Below are positions 38,201 through 49,863 of a DNA stretch of 64,000 bases, one piece after another. Under the pieces are notes generated by a model. The model worked only from the letters and a program-made list of their open reading frames with translations. It searched no databases and was not told the origin of the DNA. How positions within the stretch are numbered: position 1 is the first letter of the stretch; every line of letters begins with the position of its first letter. This DNA comes from Pegea sp. RAD2-039 (taxonomy: Eukaryota > Chordata > Thaliacea > Salpida > Salpidae). The position numbers and the translations under genes are program-made. Location: NCBI GenBank assembly GCA_034620365.1, contig JAQGEQ010000048.1:124001-188000 (forward strand). Reading direction: 5' to 3'.

Positions 38201-41200
38201 GCTCCTCGCAAACCTCATTACATTTTTTCTTTGCATGATATCGGAAAAGTTCTAAAAGTCAGTTGGTTAAATGATCCACTTCTTCATCACTAACAATGAT
38301 TTTAGGGAATCTTTATGATGATTCCAAGCTTAGATTCCCGTCCAGTTATTAGGATTCAGAAAAAGCGAATGATGAAAAGAAATAATCGCCGAAATAGTGC
38401 AAAAAAACGAAGTATCAAAGGTGGTTGCTGCAATTTTTATAAAACTTCAAATATCTTTGAAACAAAATTAAATTTTGAGTTAACATTGGTTTGAGACTTA
38501 TTAAAAATTCTTGTGAATGAGATAGACTCGATAAAAGATTGACTCGCCGCTTGCTTTAACAGCTGTGACTTCCGACAACACTGGAATTCTTCCCATGATG
38601 CGGACAGTCACTAGATTATGGATACATGAGTGTTGTCGGGTGTTTTCAGATCGATTCACGGATAAAGCGGATCAAGTAATCTTCAATAAGACAATATGTG
38701 AAGTTTTAGAATCACAATTTTGTTCTGGTATCTTCTCTGTTTTTCTTATTTTTTTGGTGGTAATAAAAACTGAATGTAGATAAAGAGAGCAAAATATATG
38801 AGCCAGTGAAGAAGGTGCCACTTTCAATGCCTCTGGTATCTCATGGTCAAGTAAGTTTCTTTCAGTTTTCTATTCGTTAACTTTTGATCATCAAATTGAA
38901 ATCCAAAGAGCGTTGATGAAGATGAAGAGATTAAAGTTGGAGAAGTTGAAATTGAATCAGATGAACTTGAATCAGATGAAGATGAATCAGATGAAGATGA
39001 ATTTAGAAATGAAACTTTCACCGAGGAAACCGGTACTTCCAAATATATTCAAATTTTTTTTTATCTAAAAATGTTCTTCATTTTACTGAAGAAGCTTTGA
39101 AAAAACTTCCGATCGGGTCTTCAGGGAGCCAAAAAGTAGAGAAGAAAGTTAGAAAAATGAAAATTGATCAAAAACTGAAAATTCCTGAAATATTTGAAGA
39201 AGAAGCAGGCACTAGAGTACCTCGTTTATTTTCACCGATTAATTTCTTACGAAATCCAAAAGGACTTTTTGAAAAATATCAGGTTTCTAGAAGTGAGAAA
39301 AAAGATTTCCATCATGCAACAAAAGAATTTAGATCTTAGATCCAAGTGAAAGTCCAGATGATTTGATAATGAGCTACAAATTTCTCAAACGCGAAGATCA
39401 TTTGATAGGAGTTGATTATACTGAAAGTGAAGAAAAGGAACTGGAAGAAAAGTTAGAAGAAATATTAGAAGAGTACAACTCAGGTGAGAACCGTTTGTTA
39501 CTACATTGTATAATTCATCATTTCTACTTTTCAGATGAAAATCATCGACTAAATCCTTTACATTTAGTATTTACTTCAAACATTATAAAACATATTGCCC
39601 GTGTGTCTCGGATACTTGCGATGAAATCTAATGGGAACATCGTATTGATGTCTTCATCTAAACTGACTGGAAGAAAAGAGGTAGTTCGATTAGTTGCATT
39701 TGCAAACAAGATGGAATTAATTGAGAGTTCTGATGAGTTGTCAACTTCTTCTCAAGGATTAAGAGATGAATTGAGAACGTGAGTTGACAGAAGAAAATAA
39801 AACTTCTTTAAACTTTTCTTCTATTTGAAGTTTGATAAAGAAAGCAACATTAGAGGCAGGAATCGAAAGAAAGAAAGTTATTCTGATGTTAGATGCAAAA
39901 TTCAGCAAGAATGAGAAATGTCTGAATGATATTTCATCATTAGCACATCACGGTTAGCTTCTTATCTTTATAAGTTGATCAGGAAGATCATTTGTCATCC
40001 AGGTTATGGTCCTGAGCTTTACACACCAGAAGAGCTTGGTATAATTTCTTGTATCATCAAGAGACGAACAAAGAATATTTTTGCAAGCGATAAAAACTGC
40101 CGAAAAGTGAAAGTTGAAGAAAAAGTTGATGAAAAGTTTGAGCAATTTACTAAATTCTTTAAGAATATCAAATTGAATGTAAGAATCGTGCTTCTGATGG
40201 ATTTTCCGGTTTGGAAAGGTCTTTGAATATTTCTCAATCATCTTTATCTATGATAAATTGTTGTTTAGATGAAAATGAATTATCTGTAGTTAAAGAAGCA
40301 GACAATAAGTACAGAAATTTCTCCAAAAATAAAGAAGCTTTGGAACTCTCTAAAATATTACAAAGGTTTTTACTCATTTAGATAAATACTTTTTATGATT
40401 TCGAAATTTCTACAGTTGCCCTCGAATCTTAACAAGATTTTGCAGTTTTGACTTTTACTTTGAAAAAGAGCATTCAGATTGGCGAAAAATGGCTGAAAAG
40501 TTTTTAATGAAAAAAATTAACAGCAAAAATGTGTCAAGTAGATCTTATAGATCACACAAAAGATTTATATTTATCATTTCCACCTCTTTATCTTTAGACA
40601 ACCATAACCAGCTGACACTAAAAGAAAAAAATCAGTTAAAGAAGAAGCTACACAACCTCAGTAACGTGATCGGATATATGCATATGGATGCAATGAAACG
40701 GATTCAAAGTAAAAACAGATTAAATAAAAGTTAAGAAAGTTTAATTGTAACTTTACAGTGTGTGTTACCAACTGTCAGCATCTCATCAAAACCTCGACTT
40801 TTTATGAAATGCTTGAGATGGGTATTTGTATCTCAAATCGAATCAGACGTAATGTAGATGAAGTGACAAGAAAGTGAATTTATTTAGTTGTGATTTTAAC
40901 TAGAAATTTGGTTTGTTTTATAAAGGTATGAAGATATTAACAGACGAGTCCGTACTTTCAAAAAAGATTATATAAGCTCATTACAAAAGCGGGACCTTTT
41001 AATTCCAAAACGTATACAAGCTCAAAAATTAGAAGAAGAATGGCAGAAATCTGTAGAGGTAGAACGCGAAGAGTTTAAAGCTTTTGAGCTACAGTGCGAA
41101 CTGGAAGAAATAAAAGTAGAAAAATTACAAAAACTACTTGTTCAATATAGAAGAGACTCTGTAAGAGCAATGACAGAGGTAGAAACATCAGTAAAACTCA

Positions 41201-44200
41201 TCAGCCAATTATTACAATGTTCAATTAATGAAAGGTGAAACCAATGTTTGATGCGGCTATCTATGCTCTTCGTTGTTTGAAATATAATGACTTGTTGGAA
41301 ATTAAACGTTATAAAATACCACCTGCTGGAACTGTCCTTCTAGCTGAGTGTATTTGCCACATGTTTAATGCTAGACCAGTTTGCTGGCAGACAGGCCATG
41401 CGCTTATCCTACGCGACAAGTTAGTATCTAATCAAACTGATTTCAGCTTTTATTATTTCAAAATTTGAACAGTTTTTTTACGGAATTGGAGTTTTTCAAC
41501 AAAGATAAAATTACAAATGATGTTTACGATACAATTCAGTTCTATTGTATAAGACCGGATTTTAAGGTGACAAAATAATCATTTAAAAAATCTCTTGTAT
41601 TTATTTTCATTTTGTTTCAGCCTGAAGTAGTTTCTCAAGGAAGCAGAGCTGCTGGTGAATTATGTCGCTGGGTCCATGCTATCTACCAGTACACTAAAAG
41701 CAAACGTTTTCTTGAACCAAAACTAGTTAATATAAGAAGAGTTGAGAATGAATTGAAAGCATCACAAAAATTGTTAGGGGAGAAAAGTGTTCGGTAAAAA
41801 CTGATTCCTTCTAAGATCTGATCTTGCTTCAAACTCAGATGACTCGATAATCTATTTCAGTAAATATTTTCTGAGATGAGTTTTTACAGATTAAGTTATG
41901 TGAAGCACAGTCTCAACTCGAAAACTCAAGCGCATACACAAGCCAAATTTGCAACTGTTAGTTTAAAAGAAGAACTAGAAACACTTGAAAGCAACATTGA
42001 AAAGGTCGATATTTGATCACTTTTGTTTTAAAAATATATCAAATTTTAAACACTGAATTTTTAGATGGAAAAATTGAAAACTCGAATGGAAAATTTTACA
42101 GATAGATGGAGCAGAATCAGTGCAAATGAGACTGAGAACTACTCTTCTTCATTTGGTGATGGTTTCCTAACTGCTGCCTGTTCTATTTATCATGGATATA
42201 TGACAGATGAACAACGAAAACACTCCCTTAAACTTTGGATAACTGCATGCCACAATGTTTGTATTTTTCCTTTTCAGATTTTTTACATCGAATTAGAGAA
42301 GTGATGATAAATGTTTCAGGGCAAAATTGATCCGGACACAAACTCTTTTACGATTGCAACTACTGCTGAATCAGACTCTTTGTTAGTTGAAAACGATGTG
42401 TATCTAGATACAGTTGCTTCTGAGATTCAGTTATCATTTATTGGAGCAATCCACGAAAAACTACCAATGAGTACAAAACCTGATGAAAATGTTTTTGTTA
42501 AAGTAAAATTGAAACAAATTTAAAACTCTTCGGCATCAAAACTAAATCATTTCAGGTGAGGAAGAATTTCACGATCTGTGATATTTTGTCTGAAGCAAAC
42601 GAGCAACGCCGGTGGATGTTATACAAAGAAACACGTGACTTCAAATCTCGATTTGACGCGTTGAGAATTTCAGCTTGTGCTTTGTATCAGCAAAATCTCT
42701 GTCCTTTTGTTTTTGATCCTGATAATCGATTTGAATTATGGATGAAAAATATCTTCCAGAAGATCCGAAATGATGAAGATTTTCCAAAACTCAACATGAA
42801 AGGTGATCTCGATGAGATTAAGAGATCAAAATGATTGATTTGTGATTTGTTCATCAGTGAACTTTGATTCTTATAAATCTTCAAGTCAAGAAGTAGATGA
42901 TAAACCTCAGTCTAAGAGAAGAAAGTCTCATAATGATCTTACTTCCTACGATTCTCTTTTTGTGGCATCTTTGGATAAAAAGGTCTTTTTTAAGAAGAGG
43001 TTTTTTACCAAACAACTTTTTTTGCTAATCTCTTTGATTTTCAGGCGGTGATCTTTCATCTTAGTGAAGACTTGGTTGAGACGACTCATGTCCAGTTAAC
43101 TCGAACTGCTTCTTTAGATTATATTCCCAAATTTTCAAACAGTCAAGTTTGGACTCAGAAGAACAAAAAAAGATCCTCACCGAAAGTAAAACAAGATTTT
43201 TTTCGCTAAATAATCTTTCAAGATTTAAATTTTCAGTAAAAAAACTTTTTATATAAAACGTTTTACTTTAAAATAATAATAATTTCAAAACTTTAAAGCA
43301 AATGACAAAACCTTGTGGCCCTCTGAAAAGTCTTTGGATATTTGAAGCAAACCATCCAGATATCAACTACATTTTATTGAGTGCTAAGGAGCATGGGGCT
43401 TGTTTACTGATCAAATATGCTGAAAAGAATATTCCAGCGGTTCAAAAAGCTATCAAATCTGCATCCCAAAACAAAAGTCATTCTGTCGGCGGAACATCTT
43501 ATATAACTCATCCAAGATTCAGGTCCCAGCATCTTACTCTGGATCATAAAACTTGATATTTGTTATCAACAACAGATTATTCATCAGTACCAGTTATGAT
43601 CTAAGCTCGATTGCTTTTGCTGGATCTGGTCAATTAGATCTTCCTTTTCATCTCACTTCTATAACTGATTTCAGTTTATCACTTGATGCACTTGAGCAGC
43701 GACTGGAGATAGAATTTTTAGCTTTACAACTACCAGATTTTGGATCAAAACAAAGATTATTAGAAGGGGATATTGTTCATTTGTTAAATGAATCAGAATC
43801 TTTGAAGAGTGGTTTATTGGAAAGAGTCAGTTTACAAGCTGATCAAATCATTAGATGTAGATGTTTAAAAATTTCAATTTTTTATCAGATCTCAAAATCG
43901 AAAGGATCTTTTCTAGATGATGAAGGTTTACTTGAAGAAATTGAAAAATGTACAAATGAAATAAATGATTTTAAACAACGTTTAAGTGAAACTAGACAAT
44001 TAGGATTAAGTTTACTTCAGGTAATCAACTTTTTATTTCATTAAAATCACAAATTCAAACTTTGATTAATTTTTTTGAACAAATAGCGGAGAAGCGAAAT
44101 GATTGAAGTCTCGCATCATGGAAAAATGCTCTTCAAAGGGATCCAGGCTGCCTCTCCAATCCATCCTGCTCTTAGAGGAATTACAGCAAGGAAGTTTATT

Positions 44201-47200
44201 AATCTATTCTGTGATTGCTTACAAAATCACTTCAACTGTCGAGGTCTTAAACTAGATGATGCAACTTCTGATACTGCTGCTGGTCATTTGATTTTAAAGG
44301 TTTTGATTGGACGATTAAATGAGAATATCAATTTGTAATTTATATTTCTAATTTCAGTCGTACAAGTCTGATCTGATGTTGACTCTTACTGAAAGACTCG
44401 TTTCCAAAATCCAGTGGATGGTTGGAAGTACTGATGCGCTTGTTTGTACTTCCTTCATCATCCTCTTCATGCAACTTGAATCCGGGAAGTTGAGCGATCA
44501 ATGCATGAGAGATCTTCTTACAGAAGTTGAAGTAAATCGTCACGAATAAAACGAATTCAGTTGATGACGTCATCAACTTTAGGGTAAAGAGACAGGCGAA
44601 GACGCGAGTTTGGTTTTCGAGCGACGATATCACAAGACTCTTATTAAACCTAACTGGATGAGTGATGATACTTGGGATCGTATTATTAATCTTGAATCTT
44701 TGAGAGGAGTGTACTCTGGGATCACTCAATCTTTAGCAACTAAACCGCAAGAATGGAAGGAGTTTTTTGATGTAGAAACCGTCATGTTATGTAGCATGCC
44801 ATTTGAGTTACTAAGAGGTTGTAAAAGAAGATTGCTTCACTAAATTTCAAATAAATTTTGATGAGTTTACAGAAGCGTTTGATAGAAGCCAAAAAGCTCT
44901 TTTGTGGAAAGTTGTTTGTCCAAAAACTTTCAAACAAGTAATGGTGGATTACAGTATGTCTGTGCTTGGATACACAAGTGAATATACATTTGAAGAACAG
45001 ATGAAAGAAGTTCTGTCAGTTTTAGAGTCTCATATTCCATGTGTGCTGAAAGCAAATACAACTCTGGGGTGTAAGTGACATCTAATATATATAAACAAAA
45101 ATAAAGAGCTTTATTTTCTATTCGTAGATGACTGTTACGTTGCCTCTGTTCAGTTGTCAATAATAGCTGAAAAAATTGGGGTCACTTTTGTCGAAAAGTC
45201 AGTTTTTTTAATATTTTGTGTATCAAGTTACAACGAAATTATTTTCTATTTAAAAATGATCAGCTCGTCTATAATGCTCTATACATTATCAGGACGGCTC
45301 CCTTTGATGAAGATATTGTCAAAACAGTGAAGGACTGCGCTGCAAATGGATATTGGTTGTATCTTTCAAACTGTGAACTGGCGCAAAATTGGTGTGGAGA
45401 GCTTTTAGAAGTGATTGGAAACATTGTTACAGTTGATTTAGACGCATCAAAAGAAACAATAAAAGCAAAAAGAAATAAATACGACAGTAAAGAGATAAAG
45501 ATGAAAGATTCTTCGACCACAACAAGTCATTTATTTGCAACTGATACTGATGTAGAAAAGAAAATCACAAATCGCTTTGTGAAAAGTTCCTTTGTTTGTA
45601 ACCGTAATTTTCGATTATGGTTATCAGTAAGAGAAGATAATGATCACACGGCAGTATCTTCACTACCAATTGTTATTCAGCGAAATGCTGAATATATTTC
45701 TCTCCAAATTTCTGACTCTCATCAAGAACAACTGAAGCGCTCTTACTTGACTTTCATGCACTCTTACAGGAAAGCAAAACTCAACAACACAGTTCGAATG
45801 CATACGAATGAAGTTTGGAATGTTGAGAACGAGTCGGAAGTAGTACAAAGAGTTGCTTCATTACTTCCACTTCTCCATTCTTGTTTGCTCCGTCGTTCAA
45901 GTTTTTTCCGAAGCGGTTTTACATCAAATTTCAACTGGAATGATGGCGACCTGAATACTGTTGCTTTGTGTATATCAACTTCAAAAGCTTCTACTTTGAA
46001 CTTTTTGAATGCCAGAAATTTTATCATGGACTTGTTATCTTCATCTATCACTCATCAACAGTTAGTTTTTTATTTGAAATTTCTCTAAAAAATGTCCTAA
46101 GATCTTCAAATTAATCTTTATTACTTATCTTCAACCAAACAATTATTTCCACAGTGATTTGGAGACCTTTAATGATTTAGCTTTGAAATGTTTACCCTTA
46201 CCAGGAGAGATACTTACAACAGATGTAGAAGATAATCAAGCCTTGCAATTAGAACAAGATTCTCGTGATATTATACTTCAAAAGAAGAAATATGGTTTGA
46301 GTGAAGTCATCTACGATCGAATAGTTTTCGTGAGTGCAATTTCTCACTCTAAAAATCGATTTCTAGCAGCTTTTAATCGAAACTTTCTCATATCGGAATT
46401 TCATTTGTTTAATAGAAACCAGGAAATCAAGTGTTTGGATTGCATCAATGCGCACATCAACCAAACGTTGAAAGAGACAGTAAAAATCTCGCATCTCGCT
46501 GCTGGGAATGCTTTGAAAGAAGTAATTTGAAAAATGGATTACAAAGTTTTATTGGCAGAGACCAGTCTCTGTATAGTAACCAATCTCAAAATTGGTTAAA
46601 AGAAACTTTACGAAGCTTAACAAAACTGGTAAAATCGAATCTCTACATCTGTTTATTACCAATTTCATTTATTTTGAAACTTTTTTTTCACAATTTGTTG
46701 TCAGGTATCATATGTAGGAGTCCCTCCAGAAACTAATAACATCAAAAATAAAGTGATGTCCAATTTTTTTACTTCTGAAGTGATACGATTGAAAGCAACC
46801 ATAAGAATTATTCATAAAGATCTTTATTTCATTCTATCAGCTATTTGCTCTAAAACTGAAGTAAGTTTTCAAGATTTCTCTGATTACTGCAACTAATAAT
46901 AGAAGCTTTCTTGTTTGTTGATATATTTATTTTATTATTAATTTTCAGATGACTCCTATTATTAGTGATATGGTGAAAGATGTTTTTTCTGATCGAATGC
47001 TTAACTGCTGGTTAAGACATCACAACAATCTGTTTTGTTTCCATTCCTCTTTGAAATTAACAAGGTTCATCAAATCATTAAAAACTAGAGCTATCGCGAT
47101 GGCAAAGTATATAAAAAAGCTCCCATGTATGAAACAAAATGTAGATACTTCAGTAATAAAGTCAAAATGGAAAAATAAGATATTCTCAGTGAGTGCAATC

Positions 47201-48023
47201 TGATTTGAAATAATTACATTTGTGTAGATTATTCCATCAACTAAGAAATCTGTCAAAGTCTAAAAGACTAATTTTGACGTTTTAGAAATCACCCAGACAA
47301 AGTGAAATAGAACCGTTGTCTTGGAAAACTTTTGATTTATCAGTTTTTACAAGGCCTGACCTATTTTTCGACGTTTTGATATTTATTACAGCTAGATTCG
47401 AATATGGTGATTCTTATAAGTACCAAACTCAATTTTCGGTTAGTTTTTATGAGATATTTTCAAATTTTGGTGAAAAATGAATTTTGTACAGATTGAAAGT
47501 GAACCTGATACTTTAACAAGTCTAAACACAAGTCTCAATGAATGGGAAAAAGTTTTTCTGAAAGGTTTACATCTAGTAAATGCAGTTTACGATCCAACTA
47601 CAAATACAGTTCAAGAAAGTAAAGATTGCCTGCCAAGACTACTTCCACGTGTCACTGTCAGTATAGTGAGAAAAAAACAAAGCGACAAAATGAGGTTTCT
47701 ATCAACTTACAATTGATTTAGTTTTAAAATTCTGACAAATATCTTGAAGTTTATGTAAATTGATATTCATCTTCAACTTTTCATTTCAAACTTTTTTTAT
47801 ATTTTTCAGTAATATTTCAATAGAAAGTAAAAATGAAATTTCTACTGATGCATATCAATGTCCGGTTTATATTCATGATATTTTGGCCTACAGTTCAGAT
47901 GCTGAAATATATCGACAACCTTCAACAGAGAAAATAATTTTCTACTTGCCTCTTAAAAGTAAAACAAGATCTGTAAGCTTGAGTAGTCTAGGGGTCAGTG
48001 TTATATGTCTTTCTAAATTGTAA
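25470..48023 (+). CDS. Axonemal-type dynein heavy chain with degenerate AAA sites
   Basis: A dynein heavy chain: N-terminal tail, linker, six AAA modules, coiled-coil stalk with microtubule-binding domain, and C-terminal domain, spread over several dozen short exons with introns mostly 40-120 bp. The ATG at 25470 opens MALNQDQELQSSLHLPQIKV; the stop is at 48021-48023 and AATAAA at 48091. Landmarks in order: RYHPYDL-like tail motif near 27258, linker FPRLYFLSDD near 32050, AAA1 P-loop GCSGIGKT (33444-33467), AAA2 P-loop GTAGSGKT (35210-35233), AAA3 P-loop GETGCGKS (37325-37348), LWIHECCRVFSDR near 38610, and C-terminal YQCPVYIHD near 47855. AAA1 lacks the Walker B glutamate and AAA4 lacks a P-loop, so it is not a standard motor. 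Tail and degenerate sites suggest DNHD1 or a DNAH14-like chain; I cannot decide. Not every exon was resolved. Confidence 0.9.
29333..33115 (+). other. Dynein heavy chain: linker region exons
   Basis: Begins with exons 29333-29539 and 29590-29709. Conserved linker landmarks are FRHWEEIF near 30930, LWLFCQNNWAYLNRVF near 31610, FPRLYFLSDD near 31970-32065 and HWLLRYPSQVLLL near 32612. The linker is the mechanical element of dynein that swings with the AAA1 ATPase cycle. Confidence 0.8.
33389..34449 (+). other. Dynein AAA1 module, degenerate
   Basis: Exons 33389-33556, 33613-33799, 33850-34109, 34195-34279 and 34330-34449, all in frame, preceded by TPSVEK ending at 33335. Walker A GCSGIGKT is intact. 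The Walker B segment reads ETGAWVCFDHAELLPPQ (normally SGAWCCFDEFNRI): the catalytic glutamate is histidine (codon 33659-33661). The family's MNPGYAGR motif is replaced by TTTDGFLSKLPENMK. An extra stretch of about 60 residues (exon 33850-34109) sits between Walker B and this motif. Confidence 0.82.
35098..36535 (+). other. Dynein AAA2 module
   Basis: P-loop GTAGSGKT at 35210-35233 followed by SLYRTLAKAF. Further on are SHTLNDLYGYYPENNKNWKEG, in place of the family QLYGEFD...W.DG segment, and RWLVLDGDLCHRWID with FETGCLTSASPA, matching the AAA2 Walker B and sensor region. The nucleotide site looks usable for binding. Confidence 0.75.
37012..38780 (+). other. Dynein AAA3 module
   Basis: P-loop GETGCGKS at 37325-37348, Walker B LFFLDDLS near 37595, then LRQLIST and DLVFLATVTSPGKTGSGFY, and after it RPHYIFSLHDI-like HYIFSLHDIGKVL near 38220 and LWIHECCRVFSDRF near 38615. 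AAA3 is the second regulatory ATPase of dynein. Here it appears the best-conserved nucleotide site with AAA2. Confidence 0.75.
38909..39340 (+). other. Acidic then basic insertion between AAA3 and AAA4
   Basis: Exon 38909-39032 encodes repeats of SDED and ESDE type. The next exon (from about 39091) is lysine-rich (KVEKKVRKMKIDQKLKIP) and continues to about 39280. Standard heavy chains have a short link here, so this is an inserted charged, probably disordered segment. Confidence 0.7.
39341..40735 (+). other. Dynein AAA4 module, P-loop lost
   Basis: Family context is clear: LEEILEEYNS, LVFTSNIIKHIARVSRIL and then the P-loop position, which reads MSSSKLTGRKEVVRL (39648-39692) in place of GVGGSGRQSLTRL. 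The glycines are gone. CPRILTRFCSFDFYFE near 40410 matches the family NRLRMFPSLVNCCTIDWF segment. Confidence 0.75.
40761..42300 (+). other. Dynein stalk and microtubule-binding domain
   Basis: Opens with CVTNCQHLIKTSTFYEML (family YVTP.SYLELI), then charged coiled coil near 40925-41200 (RIQAQKLEEEWQKSVEVERE). The binding domain has YKIPPAGTVLLAECICHMF, DFKPEVVSQGSRAAGELCRW and VHAIYQY, as in other dyneins. The return coiled coil follows (NELKASQKLLGEKSVR, LKEELETLESNIEK). The microtubule-binding part looks intact. Confidence 0.8.
42320..48023 (+). other. Dynein AAA5, AAA6 and C-terminal domain
   Basis: AAA5 remnants include NLCPFVFDPDNRFELWMK near 42700 (family PLLVDPQ.QA..WIK) and GDGFLTAACSIYHGY near 42150 upstream. 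AAA6 includes FLALQLPDFGSKQRLL near 43720 and FELLRGCKRRLL near 44805. The C-terminal part has GYWLYLSNCELAQNW near 45350 (family WVLLQNCHLA.SWM), FRLWLSVRED near 45610, and a last exon 47810-48023 with QCPVYIHDILAYSS. AATAAA at 48091-48096 is 68 bases past the stop. Confidence 0.72.
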
Positions 48024-48090
48024 CAAAATTAATGAAAGCATAAGTTGTCTTAATGTCATAACTTTCACTACCTTCAAAATGTATCATCTT

Positions 48091-48096
48091 AATAAA
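48091..48096 (+). terminator. Polyadenylation signal of the dynein gene
   Basis: AATAAA, 68 bases after the stop codon. Confidence 0.6.
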
Positions 48097-48187
48097 AAAA
48101 AGTCATTGTTATGAATATTTTATGTTTTATACACACTTTAGTTTGTCAATTAAACTCATCTATTCTACCTACTTTGATTATATGACT

Positions 48188-48282
48188 GATTCAACTTTGT
48201 ATTAAGTTTGTAGAAATGTAGCTCACTTAAAAATCTGTATAAGTTGAAATATTTTATCGAATGTACGTATATTCTACTAATA
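48188..48282 (+). mobile_element. LINE 3'-UTR fragment, copy of THOC3-intron element
   Basis: This 95-bp stretch matches 50447-50541 with only five differences by eye. In the THOC3 intron the same sequence directly follows a LINE C-terminal coding remnant, so it is the 3' untranslated end of that element family. Confidence 0.75.
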
Positions 48283-49863
48283 AAAAATACTCTAATAAAA
48301 AGTATTTATCTTAGAGATATCTAGATATAAAATTGAAAGTCGACAGTTTATGAAAACTTAAAGGCTAAATTATTCTATTGAAAGTTGTTCAATAAAAAGT
48401 TAGAAACTGTAATTGTGCTTAATTTTTTTCGCCTTAAATTTTGAGCTTCCACAACTGGAACATTTGCTGAACAAAAACTGCTTAATGATGAGCTATTTGT
48501 AAAAAATGCTTTTTTCTGAACTTTATAATTATATCTATTTTAAATAGGAATTTAAATTAATATAAGTGAAATTCAGCCTCAGTAACTATTTTATAAATTT
48601 AATACAGTACAAAAATACTGAGTCTTATCTTTGCTGAAGTTTCTCTAACGTAAAGAACCGTTTGTGAAAGATACTTAATCAGTTAATTTTGTTCTGAAAA
48701 AAACATTTTCGAATTTCCTGCCGATATAACCCTGTTCAATTGACCCTATTAAAAAAAACTTTCATTAATGCTGAGTAAAAATAATTTTTATGAGACCTTT
48801 CTATAAAAGTAAATAAGGCATACAATTGTCATAATTTACTTGAAACAAAAATTTAATGAGTTTATATACAAAACGTCTTTTTCATAATTATTTCTTAAAA
48901 TTACTTAAGGTGCGCTGTAATAATTGTAATAAGTACCAAACTGTAATGAAATGCAAGCTTAGGCGAAATTAAAAAAGATTACGAGAGCGGCTTAACTAAA
49001 CCCAAAATTTAGTTCTTCATATGATTTTATAAATATTTAAGAAGACCAAATTCTAATTAAGACAGATAGGTTTAAGATGACAGTACAATTTTGAATGAAA
49101 AAAGTAGATTTTACTTTTGTCAAACTAATTTGACTAAACAAGTCTATGCTGATACGATAAGAAAATCTAATATACAAAGCTACATATTTTTTAAAAACAC
49201 TTTTATTTTAATTTGTTGCTTTTAGAAACTGTGTAGATATGCTACAATGTTATGACTAAATTTTATATGCAAACCTATTTGCAGTTTTAAAATGTTTCTG
49301 TTTAGTAATATTTTCTTAAAAAACCATTTTAGTTTCAAAAAGTTGGAAGTATCTTGCCGCTATGTCTGAAGCAAGTTGTTTTTAAACTCTTTTATGTTTA
49401 GATGTTGGTGTTAATTAATAAATGGTTTATAGTTTTTTATATATACTTTGTATTTATTTAATACTGAAATATTATTTTTCGATACTAAATTGATAAAATC
49501 GTTGTGTTATCTGTCTTATCTACCTTTCTTTTACAATAACTTATTTTGTCAACTAATTTAACTAGAAATTTGCATTTATTTTTTCAAGTATAAAGTTATT
49601 AATAAATATATCCATTTTTTTAAGAACAAACTTTTGATTTTAGTTTTTGTAGTAAAATGTTTTATAAACAAATTTATATATTTGTAACTTACAAAATCAT
49701 ATTTAAGTTATAAATATCTATACAAATAACAGATTTTAATATTTCAAATTAATTGTTTCCAAAAGTAACTAAAATTATTTTTATCATACTTATGAAGCTT
49801 GTTGTTACAGCCCATTGGTTTTTTGTAATTTGATTGTTCCAATTAATCTTTTGAAAGCTAAAA

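Larger units (their letters stand above)
48024..49863. other. Intergenic region between dynein and THOC3
   Basis: Non-coding AT-rich DNA with the dynein 3' flank and the THOC3 promoter. It contains a 95-bp LINE 3'-end copy at 48188-48282; nothing else recognised. Confidence 0.55.

Noticed and set aside
44340-44729. 129-codon minus-strand frame inside the dynein gene
   Set aside because: Antisense shadow of dynein AAA6 exons.
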